From contig NC_049984.1 of NCBI RefSeq assembly GCF_000003815.2, positions 24,337,263-24,401,262 of the forward strand: a stretch of DNA of 64,000 nt, given 5' to 3'. This document shows positions 12,101-22,468 of the stretch, in pieces. How positions within the stretch are numbered: the stretch's first letter is position 1; every line of letters starts with the position of its first letter. Both the position numbers and the translations under genes were made by a program. The notes beneath the pieces are model-generated. The model worked only from the letters and a program-made list of their open reading frames with translations. It searched no databases and was not told the DNA's origin. This stretch comes from Branchiostoma floridae (lineage: Eukaryota > Chordata > Leptocardii > Amphioxiformes > Branchiostomatidae).

Positions 12101-14312
12101 TATCCTCTTCATCCCATGTGGGTCATAAGGCTGTGATAAGTTTCCTCCACTGGGGTCTGTTCTGTGCTAGGGGCTGAGCAGCATCCCAGAGAATCCCAAT
12201 GGCCGCTAGGTCTTGAGCCACAGTACGTCTCCATGTGTTTTTAGGACGTCCCCGTTTTCTCTTCCCCCCAATGTAGAGCAACTTTGGCTGGTAATAAGCC
12301 AGCGAAAGGGTATGCCACCGTTTGTCGGGTATAAACCCGTCGTGTGTAAGCACGTCGATCGATGATGATGATGATGATGATCTATCTGATCGGTTACATA
12401 GGAAGTAAGGGCATACTGTCTGAGACCGTTGGTAAACAGGGGAAGCGAGGGGTGTACGCTGCCGGGAGAACCGTACTGAAGGCTCACGCGGCGGCCTGGC
12501 ACACCTACGACAGGGAGTTCCGGGCAAAACAGGGAGGACAGGTTGGTATTAATCTCCAACCAGATCCACGGTGCGTAAATGTAGTATCAAACTTATCGGA
12601 GTTGCCCGTTTGACTCCCTTAGCCGGCTATACTCCCTGGCCAACTTTGATACTATCTTATGGCACCGTAGGATCTGCTTGGAGATTAGGTTGGTATAAGC
12701 TTAGCCCGTACACACTCCCGAGTGTGCATGCGCAGGGACAGGAATTATGGGTAATGTGTCAGAGGTGAAGGCCCCTGATATGTAAACAAAATAGCAGTCT
12801 CGATCATGGCCTAAATTTCCTTTTCTAGACTTCATTTGCTTATGTCTTAGGGGCCTTCAACTCTGATATACTAGTATTACCTATTGTTCCTGTTGCTGCT
12901 CGCACATACATTAGGTTCATGATACCGTGAACGCGCCTACATACTAGTACGCGCAGTAGTAATATCTTGCAGGTAATCGGGTCATTTAGAAAAGAGAAAA
13001 GTAAAATGGGGACTTTACTGTGGGTACTGTTTGTCTCTTGTCCACCATTTAGCTTCAAAAGTGGCAAATAATGAAACATGTAATGTTAGGTTGTTTGGCC
13101 CAGACTCTGGAGGTCTTGGGTTCGAATCTCCATACATGCCCCGACGCGTTGGGAAAAATACTTATCACGAGTTTTCTCGCTTCACTCAGCTGAAAATGAA
13201 TTGCGGTTATTGCCGGATAGGACGTTTAAAAATAAAGGTCCCGTGTTTGAAGAGAGCCACACCTCGAGCACGTAAAATATCCCACCACACTTATCGAAAG
13301 AGTATAGGAGTCCGCAGTGTGAGTGGATCAGATAAATCTGTACGTATGTTCAGCCTGTACTCTTCAGTGCAAACCTTGTGTTTTATGTCACGAGACCGTT
13401 TACCGGGTATGCGATACAAAGAAACAAACGAAGAAACAAACAAATAAGAGGGTCTGTATGGGGGGGGGGGGGGGTCCCCGACAACGATTTACGCTGAATT
13501 CTTAGGAGCCCCCTACGTATAAGCTAAATCAAGGAAGGCAATTACGCTAAATTTGATCTCCTCGCTACGAATTACATAGATGACCATAGATAAGATCATG
13601 GTTTTCCCTACGAAAAACGGGAAATAGAAACAGTCTGCCTACGCCTTACGTAAAGGAGCATGCAGACCCTCAAATAAAACCTCATCTCTTCGTTTTGCAC
13701 GTTTATACTAGGTCGGTCTGGCCCTAAGCTGTACCTGGGGAGAACCCAAGGATCCACAGAACGCCGATGACGTCGCAGCCGCGGAACGTTTCTTTGACTT
13801 TAATGTGGGCTGGTTCGCGCACCCCTTCTTCGTTAACGGCGACTACCCTGACGTCATGAAGGATTACGTCATGAAGAGAAGCATGGCGGACGGACAGGCC
13901 ACTTCGTGTCTTCCCGGTAAGCTACTAGAACTGAAAGACAGTACGCAACGTTGGTTCACCTTTATCCGCGGGGTAACCTATATCCGCTGTGTTTAAAAAC
14001 AGTGCATTTAGGAGTAGCAGGTCCGCGGACGATAGTTTCAAATTGCAAATTGCAATATTGCAATTGGAAACCACTGTCCGTCGACTTGATATCCCAAATT
14101 AAATTGTTTTTAAAACAACGGATATAGGTTACCCCGCGGAGAAAGGTGAACAGGCGTGAATCTTCAAGTTGTTTGAATGGCTCCAGCTTTGGTTCAGTGC
14201 TGCATTTCGTTGTCCTCATTATAGTGTAGTTAGTTTGGCCAAGGAGAGGATGTGATGTTTTGGGTGCCGATTGTGCGTGTTTACGTGAATATTTGTGTGT
14301 GTGTGTGTGTGT

Positions 14313-14384
<72 letters not shown>

Positions 14385-17076
14385 GTGCGTCAACCTGAGA
14401 GTAACCCAGATGCGGTGTTCTTGCAAAACTTCTCCCCTCTTTCAGAGTTTTCCACAGAAGAGAAGGCACTGTTGAAGGGCTCTGCAGACTTCCTCGGGGT
14501 GAACTACTACACCGCGCGCCTGGTGTCTACCCGGGCGGGGAGAGACGCCTCCGGCCCCGGGGAGGACATGTTGGGAGAGGACGATGCCGACGTGCACGTG
14601 GAGATGAACCCGGACTGGCCCGTAGCGGGGTTACCGTTCATTAGCATCGTGTCGTGGGGACTGAGGAAGGTGACGCTAGTAGAAAACGTGTTAGCTGTTC
14701 TTTTGCATGCTGTTTTTCTTGCTCACCTTGTAGTGCGATATTGATACATGGCAACACAAGTTTCCTCGCCTTTTCAGTAGCAGGATACAGGGAGGGTCGC
14801 TAGCCCTTTAACGTACTCCAAATACCCCCAATCCGTATAAATACGGGCTCCAATGTTATGTCCCCTCCAAACGACGGTGCAGCCCCAACCGAGAGAGGCC
14901 TTCCCTGGATTTGAACCGGGGACTCCAATGAGTGTCTGCATGGGGGGTCTCGACAACGATTTACGTTGAATTCAGAAGAGCCCCCTACGTATTGCGCTAA
15001 ATCAAGGAAGGCAATTACGCTAAAGTTGATCGCCTCGCTACGAATTACGTAGATAAGATGGTTTTCCCTACGAATTACGGGAAATAAAATAGGCTGCCTA
15101 CGCCTTACATAAAAGAGCATGCAGACCCTCTCCAATTACCAACTGACTAAAAGCAGGAGACATCAAAAATGGAAGTTCCGCTGCAGTACCTCATAAGACC
15201 TATACTTACAAACCAAATATGGAAAGAATCCATCTATGCTTTCTCCTGTTATGCTGTCCCGAGTACACAAACACATGTACACACAGACACAGACATAATT
15301 CTATTAATGACACAGATCCAAAGAAACATGCAAACGCTACCAAAAACATACTTTTTAATCTTGGTGAAGGTAATAAACCTATCCCTTCTTATAACACAAC
15401 TACTCCCCAGGTTTTGAACCTTGTCCGAGACCGATACCAGGTGCCGCTGATCTACGTGACAGAGAACGGCTATCACGAGGAACACAAGGGGGAGCTGCAG
15501 TACGACATGAAGGACGCCAGGAGGAGCTGCTATCACGCCGCACACATCAACGAGCTCCGGAAAGGTACTGCGCGTGCGTGAGGTCAAATGTGAAGGTCAT
15601 AATTTGTAAATATGTGCAAGTGTGTTTGTTTATGTCTCAGAGGCGTTCAATTTTGACTGATATTACCCAAAATGCATCATATATTGCGCAAGTGGAACCT
15701 TGAACACGCTTATTTGGATTGACCAGAGTTTATATCCAAATTTCGAAACCACAGTTGCAAGATTACGTTGAATATCCTGCATTTGCAAACAAATGTTCAA
15801 CTTTGTTTTCTAGTCTCATCCTTATTTACGTTTTCCCAAATAGAGATAACAATATTGTTTTTGCAGGTGTCTTTTTCTTCTTTTTTGCTTTTTTTCTGTG
15901 AAATCATGATCAAGCAGAGATGTGACATTGCTCCCATTTTTTTTACCCGCAAACAACACCTACAGGGAAATGCTATAGTGTAATTCTGCTAATGATCTGG
16001 TCCAAGTAGATGTAGGGTGGCTCATTTTTTACTCGCACTCAATGCTATAGGGCGAGTCTAATGGTAAAGTATTGGATGCGAGTATAGCTTGACAAAAGCC
16101 TACAGGGAAAACATTCTGCATTTTCGCGAAAATGTTGCCTTTCTAGTTGAACTAACTTTTTTTTACTCGCAGCCATGACGTTGGACGGCGTGAATGTCCA
16201 GGGCTACACGGTGTGGTGTCTGATGGACAACTTTGAATGGTTCTTCGGACACACCCAAAAGATGGGACTGTACCACGTCGATTTTACAGACCCTGAGAGG
16301 AAAAGGGTGCGTAAGATGACTACGTTTTTAGTTTTCATGAAAATGGAGGGACTAGTACTAGTACTAGTACTGTCTTCAAAAAAGGAGTCGAACCCAATAA
16401 CCCAGGACCTAGAGTTAGCTTTTACTAGTTTCAGACTAGCTAGTAGACTAGACACCTTTGATATTGTTTTTTTTTTTTTTTACTTTGTCTGAATCTCTCA
16501 TGTTACCTGCAGCTGCAATTAGCCCACGGGCAAGAATTTGCAATAAACTTTATTTAATTGTATTTGGTGTGTCTATTTGTGCGGGTGTGCTCACTTTTCC
16601 AGGTATTTGTGGCCAGCATAAGTTTAGAACCCATGGAAGGGTTATGATGTTAAGTATGTGGATTGGGTCTGGAAAGACGAAGGGTAAGGTTGCTTTTGGG
16701 CCCCCTGTTGTGTGACTTTGGTACTGCATTGTCCGGTTTTTGTATATTTTGTTCTGGACATACTATGTTCTTGATTCTTTTTGGGTGGCAGATAACTTTT
16801 GATGTAAGGATGTGGTAACCAACATAACTTCTTCGAACTTAAGATATCACAAGCTCGGAAGGCAGTAAGGAAAATCGAACGCTTTCAAGAGAATCTTGAT
16901 TTTGTGGAAATTTAAAAAACAAATTTTTTGTCCTACATAAGGTACCCAAAGAGTCGGCCGGGTTCTACCGTGACGTCATCAAGCACAACGGGTTCCCGGA
17001 TGGAGCGCCCCACACCAGGCTTGTGCAGGAGTGGTGGAAGAAACGGGCCAAACGAACTACGGGATCCTCGGAATAA
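9142..17076 (+). CDS. GH1 family beta-glucosidase, copy 2 (complete, 527 codons)
   Basis: Complete GH1 retaining beta-glucosidase. Ten exons, all GT-AG with consistent phases: 9142-9267, 10506-10624, 11159-11360, 11920-12064, 12402-12541, 13712-13916, 14446-14669, 15411-15564, 16173-16306, 16942-17076 (TAA stop). The start is the ATG at 9142, followed by MASVQED and no signal peptide. There is also no C-terminal membrane segment, so a soluble cytosolic enzyme is likely. Catalytic acid/base is Glu190 in TFNEPW and the nucleophile is Glu405 in VTENG, spaced 215 residues apart as usual for the family. The glycone-site motifs [20 protein letters not shown] and DNFEW are intact. It is tandem to copy 1, which has the same exon plan except that exons 3-5 here form one exon there. 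The natural substrate cannot be deduced; the true Glu acid/base argues against a myrosinase. Confidence 0.93.
9615..9692 (+). mobile_element. Fossil LINE reverse-transcriptase fragment
   Basis: A short reading frame in GH1 copy 2 intron 1 gives LVRPHLEY...VWDPYTNK, the familiar C-terminal block of non-LTR retrotransposon polymerases, ending at TAA (9693). There is no further coding context; it is a dead fragment. Confidence 0.7.
9719..9856. mobile_element. MITE with CTCTCCAAGCAGA ends
   Basis: Terminal inverted repeats read ACTCTCCAAGCAGAAGTT on the left and AACCTCTGCTTGGAGAGT on the right. Related ends occur at 12550-12687 (both ends), 18089, 23751 and 42250 (single ends seen). Non-coding, in intron 1 of GH1 copy 2. 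Confidence 0.75.
9900..10356. mobile_element. Large foldback element in GH1 copy 2 intron 1
   Basis: Left arm has GTCTCGCAACAATGTCAGT, GCAACCGTCAGTTCGCAAC and repeated TTTCGCAACAAGGTACAAGT; the right arm is their inverse (ACTTGTACCTTGTTGCGAAC, GACGGTTGCGAACTGACATT). The arms are roughly 140-150 bases and meet around a ~160-base centre. Each arm also contains short direct repeats of the CGCAACAAGG motif. No protein is encoded. Confidence 0.8.
12085..12360 (-). mobile_element. LINE 3' tail (end of reverse-transcriptase ORF) filling GH1 copy 2 intron 4
   Basis: The minus strand encodes [16 protein letters not shown] followed by a W-AAQ-LAQNR-QWR pattern, the classic C-terminus of RTE/CR1-like non-LTR polymerases. 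A TGA (12120-12122) replaces the expected Cys codon, and the frame then continues through PTWDEEDK to a TAA, so the copy is dead. A (GAT)n run (about 12360-12380) borders it. It occupies nearly all of the 337-bp intron 12065-12401. Confidence 0.8.
12550..12687. mobile_element. 138-bp MITE just after GH1 copy 2 exon 5
   Basis: Terminal inverted repeats of about 25 bases: left TAATCTCCAACCAGATCC then ACGGTGC; right, as complement, TAATCTCCAAGCAGATCC then TACGGTGC. It begins 8 bases inside the intron after the donor at 12542. Confidence 0.85.
12716..12885. mobile_element. Diverged MITE (GGGTAATATGTCA family)
   Basis: Left CATGCGCAGGGACAGGAATT...GGGTAATGTGTCAGAG and right GGCCTTCAACTCTGATATA...ATTACC are imperfect inverted copies related to the clear element at 24656-24853. 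A third member is near 41231-41430. Confidence 0.5.
13083..13210 (+). mobile_element. tRNA-derived SINE copy
   Basis: Contains a polymerase III B-box-like GGGTTCGAATCTC (near 13119-13131), followed about 65 bases later by CTTCACTCAGCTGAAAATGA. The same two blocks in the same order appear at about 23000-23100, indicating a SINE family with a tRNA-like head. The A box is weak. It is in an intron of GH1 copy 2. Confidence 0.6.
13448..13670. mobile_element. 223-bp MITE with 7-bp target duplication
   Basis: Ends GAGGGTCTGTATG and GCATGCAGACCCT are inverted; CAAATAA flanks both sides (13441-13447 and 13671-13677). A poly-G run follows the left end. Its interior (ACGAATTAC, TACGCTAAAT) matches the copies at 14930-15129 and 22469-22672. 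Confidence 0.85.
14296..14382. repeat. (GT)n microsatellite
   Basis: About 85 bases of GT/TG with a few ATGT interruptions, 64 bases upstream of the acceptor of GH1 copy 2 exon 7. Confidence 0.95.
14930..15129. mobile_element. 200-bp MITE with 7-bp target duplication
   Basis: Same family as 13448-13670. Flanked by CTCCAAT on both sides (14923-14929 and 15130-15136). It has inserted into a tRNA-like SINE remnant, whose inverted B box (TTTGAACC) lies at about 14910-14917. Confidence 0.85.
16350..16425. repeat. Dispersed repeat (GGAGTCGAACCCAATAAC)
   Basis: Contains GTCTTCAAAAAAGGAGTCGA and ACCCAATAACCCAGGA. An inverted copy lies at about 21470-21515, upstream of the avidin coding exon. It is in intron 9 of GH1 copy 2. 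Confidence 0.6.
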
Positions 17077-18216
17077 TAAGCACGAGCGTTTAGAGTAGCT
17101 AGGCAGCTAGCAAAGAACAAAGCTAACAATATTTTTACTACAGTAATTTTAAGTGATACCATAAGAACGGCTATTTAAAGAGGATAAATGAATGTAAAAA
17201 AGTCTATTAGTGACGTCTGTCCATTTTGTAAAAGAAAAAAAATTATTTCACACGTACATTTATTCTTAGATAGCCAAATTGACATGTCTTTTGAGGAATA
17301 ATTTGTTACCTGGTGGAATGAAATCACCCCGACATATAACGTAAACAATATACGCTCAAAGTAATCAAACATAAGCAAGAAAGGAATTCATACTGTTAGG
17401 TATAAGCCATAATGTACTGTACTTGTTTCTTGTTACTGCTATATTTTGTTCTTTAAATGAATAACGAAAATGAAGATTTGAGAAAATGAAGGATGGTTTA
17501 TTACCACTTATTTGCCTTTTTACGAAACCAAGATAGGTTTTGTTATCGCAAACATATTTACCGTAACAGCTATAGTATTTCGTTCATAATTGCTGTGACG
17601 GCTAGTAGTTTGTTCATACATTTATGTCATACCTGTGACGCGAAAACGTTCGATACGGGTGTTCCGGACCGGGCCATACTTTCCGTATCGCACAGGTTCG
17701 AAAGGCGTATCACACAGGCTTCCTTCGAGTAAATCAAACCATTTCGAACAGTTGGCAATTCGAATACCTGATTCGGATGTTGGAACATTGTTGTTGCAAC
17801 ACTTCTTGTTCGACGGCACCAAATCTTTTTCAACTTCTGGCGCATTTCGCATCAAAACATGGGCTTTCTCAAGTGGATATGACATAAATAAACTTCGGCC
17901 GTCGGGTGGTCGGGCTGATACCTCGGGTGATACGGAATACACCGTGTTGTATTTTATATGTATTTGCTGTACGATAATGTACCGCAGTTCTAAGCTCTGA
18001 TTGGTTCATGACAGAATTCGGACAGGAATGATATACAATAACAATTTACCTTCTGGAAACATTTAAAAAAAAAAACAGGCCCCGTTAATCTCCAAGCAGA
18101 TATAAGGATCCCCCTCATGAATGTTCACATCAATGGCGCCAAAAAGTTAATCAGTGTGTAGATATTTGGAAAAAAAAAACAACAACATGCAAACGACAAA
18201 TTCATTTTCCTCCATG
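17077..18216. other. Intergenic DNA between GH1 copy 2 and avidin (convergent 3' ends)
   Basis: No gene is recognised. A minus-strand open frame at 17622-17942 has no recognisable motif. One MITE-type end (TTAATCTCCAAGCAGA) is at about 18088-18103. The stretch should hold the 3' untranslated region of GH1 copy 2, but no confident AATAAA was found for it. Confidence 0.5.
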
Positions 18217-18222
18217 TTTATT
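18217..18222 (-). other. Polyadenylation signal of the avidin gene
   Basis: AATAAA on the minus strand about 58 bases after the avidin stop codon, at a normal distance for a short 3' untranslated region. Confidence 0.6.
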
Positions 18223-18279
18223 AATCTTTGAATCCTTCGTGGTCTTTGTTGAGGACACTAGACCATGGGAGCGAGGCCA

Positions 18280-21200
18280 CTAGTCCCTGGGAACGAGATG
18301 TCCCTTGTACTTGCGGACCTCCTGCTTGGGGATGCGGTAGAACGTGTCCTTCCCAACCCTGGAGATAAAAGTTCATCAAAATTAACATTGTCTTTATAAT
18401 GTATAAACATGTATATACTGTGCAATCGGCAAGTCATAGTCGGTAACCTGTCATAATCGGCAAAATTAAAGAGAAATGATATGAGAATGGATATAAAGAT
18501 TTAAAACACCACAATCATCATATGCATCATATTTGTAAATAGGGACCTCTATCTCTGTTGTATTTCACTCCTCCTCCGTTCCTTCCATCGTTGAAGTTCG
18601 CTCAGTCTATCTTCCTTCCTTCCTTCCTTCCTTCCTTCCTTCCTTCCTTCCTTCCTTCCTTCCTTCCTTCCTTCCTTCCTTCCTTCCTTCCTTCCTTCCT
18701 TCCTTCCTTCCTTTCTTTCTTTCGCTCTATTCTCTTTGAACTTTATATTTACCAGGTGGACATCCAGCTGTACCCCTCAGCCGCCACATAGAATTCCCTC
18801 TGCTTCCCTCCCTCCCTGCTCTGTCTCTCTCTCTCTATCTCTCTCCCTTTCTCTTCAGCCTTGTCCTTCCATCTTTACACTTACCTGGTGGACATCCAGC
18901 TGTCCTCGCAGCCGGCCACCTCGCCCACCAGGAGCCAGGTGGTCTCCAGGATCTCCTGCCCGTCACAGATGAGACACTGTCCCGCCCAGGTTGTGGTGGA
19001 AGCTCCGCCCCGCCACACCACGGAGAAGCCGAAGGTGGACGCTCCGGACCGGGAACCCGCCCCGCGGATCAGACTGGGACCAGTACCGGCAGCGCCAAGC
19101 TGGAGACGATAGAATTCAAAGAACAAGTTTCGTGGTGTATTCCAGAAATTCTCGGTGCATTCCAGCTATTTGTGCCCGTTTTTTGGCAGGCCCGAAAGTT
19201 TTTGACATGTTTAAAAATTGTCGAGGTGCATTCGAAGTGGAGAAATATAGAATGGCATTCAAAGTGAATTCTAAGTGTATTCTAACTGAAGTATCACCGC
19301 ATTGTACGGCATTCCAACATTATTCCAAACATTCGTATCTCATTCGATGGAGAACTGAAACGGCAAGCCACTTCGAATCCTGCCAGAATGTGGCCGAAAG
19401 AATATTACTTCATTCAGGCTGGTTCTGCTTGATTCCTGCTAATTCGGTTTCAGTGTGAAGAGTATTAAGAGTGGTCGATTCAATGACCCATAAAATCATT
19501 ATAATTAACCACTGCAATGATCAATAACTTTATACGCGCACCTTGCTCTCCACGGCAGTCCTGTACTCCCCAGTGATGTGTCCCTCCCCGGTCATGTTCA
19601 GCACCATCTCCGAGCCGTGATCATTGCGCCACGCTCCCTCCAGGCTGCACTTCGTCTTCTGGGTCCGCACGCGCTTCACTATACATTAACAAAAAAAAAA
19701 ACAACCTGTGATTTTTTAACCTCCATTTTTTAACCTCCTTGACATTAAGAAGAAATGACAGCAGGACAGTAGGAAAGGATTCTGTTAGGTGGAATATCCG
19801 ACGTCCATTGGCGTTTTAAAATCCTATCTTTATGTAAACACTAGCTGACTTTGTTCTAGACCAAGTTTTACTGTGGAAACTTGGTAAAAATAACTATCAA
19901 TTCGCCTCTACTTCGCTCTTGTTTCTCACTGCACTTGGGGCACCGGTGTGGAACTGCGGGGTTTATTCACTGCGGCACTGTTGTTTTATCATTTAGATAT
20001 TGCGCAATACGTAAAGGTCTGACTTAGACTCCAAAACAAACAAAACGTAAGAAAATTCGTTCTTTATCTCTGAAATTCGTTGAGTAATCTTTCGAACCCC
20101 GCAGTGCCGCACCGGTGCCCCAAGTGCAGTGAGATACCACCCTAACTATGTTGTGCATAGGAGACTATCGGCAAGTGTGTTGGGTTCTATATCGTTCAGA
20201 TGTATAAAATCTTGGACTCAAAGGTCTTACTTTCTATCCGAAGAACGAAAGAGGTGCTGTTCAAAATCTCAAGATTTTGAAGCTTGATTTAAAAAGGGAA
20301 GCCAAATACCGGTGTTTATTTTTTTTCTAATAAGAACAATTGTTGATGCAGTTCTTACGAGGAGGCCTGGGGGCGCTCGTGTCCTGGCTAGTCTCAACTT
20401 CGGAGATTTCCGTGTCGATGGATTCCTGCAATGAAACAACAACTTGATTTAAAGTGTGAAGGGAGCAAAAGACTAAAAAAGCTAAAGAAACATAGCCAAG
20501 GCATCATCCGGTTGGTTAAATTGCTATGGTCGCTTCTGGAACAGCAGAGAAGCGACAGTAGTGTATAACGAATGTCAGAGCAAGAAGCGACTATATATAG
20601 TGTGTAATAAACGCCGGAGCGAACTACTTTCCGGATGGTACCCAGGGTACAGCTTGAAATGGAGGAAAACTTCATAGCTTTTTTCTAGTCTTTAGTGTAT
20701 CATATAAGGCCATGTTTATTTGATTAAATGGATGACATCAGCGCGACCATCATTTTTTGTCCCTTTTGAAGAACAAAGTTTTCGATTATACTGTAAAACG
20801 TAGCAAAGCAGCTTGATACAAAATTAGGAAATACATATACCGTAAATATATATCGCAAATAAAAGTATATGAAAATAGATGCAAAAGTCCAAGAAGATGT
20901 CATGAAAGAACAAATATGAACAACTATTGCTCTGTATACCATACCCTTTGTGTTTAGACATTTATTCAGCTTTTGAGGCCGTTTATATTTCGTAATGAGG
21001 CATTTTTTCCCAACAACCTTTTATTTATTCGCACGCTCGCATCGGTTTTGGGGTCCGCAGAGGATGCCATCCATATAATCAAATTAACATGGCCTAACTT
21101 GTAATTGTAAAAAAAACGGCTAACACAAAATTAAATATATAAAGTTATACCTCAACACACGTACACACCCTCACCATGCTTTCCATCTCTTCTATGAATT

Positions 21201-21411
21201 CCTCCCGAACTTCCTCCAAGAAAGCGCGTTCCTCGGAGTCTTCGTCCATGTCTTCGGTGCTGTTGTCTTCCGGTGACTGTTCAAGAGCGCCCTCTTGCGA
21301 GTTTTGGCGGGATATCATCTCGCCGGTAGAGGGGTTGAACGCATTAGGAACACCGACGGCGTTGCACAAGGTGACCATGGCCACGACCGCCAAGAGTACA
21401 GCGATCTTCAT
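18280..21411 (-). CDS. Avidin family biotin-binding protein precursor (252 codons)
   Basis: Secreted biotin-binding protein of the avidin/streptavidin beta-barrel family. Five minus-strand exons with consistent phase: 21151-21411, 20359-20425, 19542-19678, 18885-19099, 18280-18358 (TAG stop). Start MKIAVLLAVVAMVTLCNA is a signal peptide. Residues ~35-110 are an acidic Ser/Glu/Asp-rich region, then a basic stretch LKRVR that could be a proprotein cleavage site. The avidin barrel runs from Cys120 to the end: CSLEGAWRND, TGEYRTA, STFGFSVVW, GQC, TTWLL and DSWMSTRVGKDTF match the avidin strands. Compared with chicken avidin, the biotin-site Asn, Tyr, Thr and three Trp (positions 70, 97, 110) are kept and the disulfide cysteines are present. 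Phe72 and Ser73 are replaced by Gly, Leu14 by His, and Asn118 by Asp, as in streptavidin. Two extra Cys may form a second disulfide. Confidence 0.93.
18611..18723. repeat. (TTCC)n microsatellite
   Basis: About 110 bases of TTCC units in avidin intron 4, close to the acceptor side of the intron. Confidence 0.97.
18748..18790 (-). repeat. Duplicated fragment of the avidin exon 4 end
   Basis: The block ACC(A)GGTGGACATCCAGCTGT repeats the 3' end of avidin exon 4 and its donor (18878-18922) about 130 bases farther downstream. The donor GT is altered (TTACCA instead of TTACCT on the plus strand), so it is probably a dead tandem relic. Confidence 0.65.
19921..20137. mobile_element. MITE with 43-bp terminal inverted repeats
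   Basis: Left end runs from TCTCACTGCACTTGGGGCAC to CTGCGGGGTT, and the right end is its near-perfect complement. About 217 bases in avidin intron 2. A single end of the same family is at 21905-21950 (TCTCACTGCATTGGGGGCAC). Confidence 0.85.
20706..21095. mobile_element. 390-bp MITE with GGATGACATC-type ends in avidin intron 1
   Basis: Left AAGGCCATGTTTATTTGATT then AAATGGATGACATC; right GATGCCATCCATATAATC then AAATTAACATGGCCT. The ends are imperfect inverted copies of about 35 bases. Related ends occur at about 6640-6690, 10420-10465, 23215-23245, 26268-26312, 30960-31012 and 33240-33270. Confidence 0.75.
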
Positions 21412-21633
21412 GTTCACTGTAAGTAAAGACACTTTATGTAACATAGTAAAGTTAATGCAAGTAAAAGCTTACTCTAGATCCTGCGTTATTGGGTTCGACT
21501 CCTTTTTCGAAGACAGCGGAAGACGAAAGATCCCACCGTCTCTATTATGTCTTGGTTTTGTGATGTTAGAAGGAGAATTGTTTTCTTTTTGTCAGTGATA
21601 TGAGGAGTTTGGGTAGAATTTGGTAGCCTCTTC

Positions 21634-21733
21634 NNNNNNNNNNNNNNNNNNNNNNNNNNNNNNNNNNNNNNNNNNNNNNNNNNNNNNNNNNNNNNNNNNN
21701 NNNNNNNNNNNNNNNNNNNNNNNNNNNNNNNNN
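21634..21733. other. Assembly gap (100 N)
   Basis: Exactly 100 N, upstream of the avidin coding start, inside the candidate first intron. Confidence 0.99.
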
Positions 21734-22468
21734 AACAGCTGGATCTGGTACTGACTTGTGACATCACATGTTTTTCTGACAAATACCGTCTCAAGGGCGT
21801 TCACAAATACAGGAGAGAAGAAAAATATCGGCCCTGTTCCAAGGACGCAAAGTTGGAATAAATCCAGTCAGAACTTGCACGAACCAGTCTGGCTACAAAA
21901 TTGGTATCTCACTGCATTGGGGGCACCGGTGCGGCACCGCGGGCTTCGGAATATTGTTCAACGAATTTCAGAGATAAATAACTTTTTTACATTCTTAGTA
22001 TTTTGTTGTCTTCTAAGTCATACTTTAACGTAAGTACTGAAACGTAATGGTTACAATGATTTGAAATTTGGTGGATATTGATTAAAGGCTTCATACTGTA
22101 TTTTAAGTCTCAAAATTTGAGTTGTGTATTACTCATTTCTTAATGAGGCTCCTAACTTATTCTCCATCGCAAAAATGTATGGCTTTTTGATATTCCCTAG
22201 CACATGTCCAGTTAGTTGCATCGTTAGAAAATTGGACATTGGAAAATGCTATGATCTTTCCTCCTCACATCTGCTCGGAGATCACACCACATCGTGTCGT
22301 CAGTCAATAACAAAACAATGGCTGATCAAGGGTCGAAAGATAACCCAAAAATGAGACGTGCTTCGTACGTGGCACTCTAAACTTCCCCGATTTTCCCTTC
22401 TCTTTAAATCTCAAGCTGGGTTTCGCAATGATACTATGGTTTCAAACATTTCAAGTTTACAAGGAAAT

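Noticed and set aside
12123-12527. Minus-strand open frame of 134 codons as a gene
   Set aside because: Its C-terminal half is a dead LINE polymerase tail with an internal stop, and its N-terminal half is the antisense of GH1 exon 5.
9142-17076. Assignment of the GH1 genes as myrosinase, klotho or membrane lactase
   Set aside because: The Glu acid/base is present (myrosinases replace it with Gln), both catalytic Glu are present (klothos lack one or both), and there is no signal peptide, no membrane anchor and a single GH1 domain.
17622-17942. Minus-strand open frame of 106 codons between GH1 copy 2 and avidin
   Set aside because: No recognisable motif, no splice or promoter context, and repeat-like composition.
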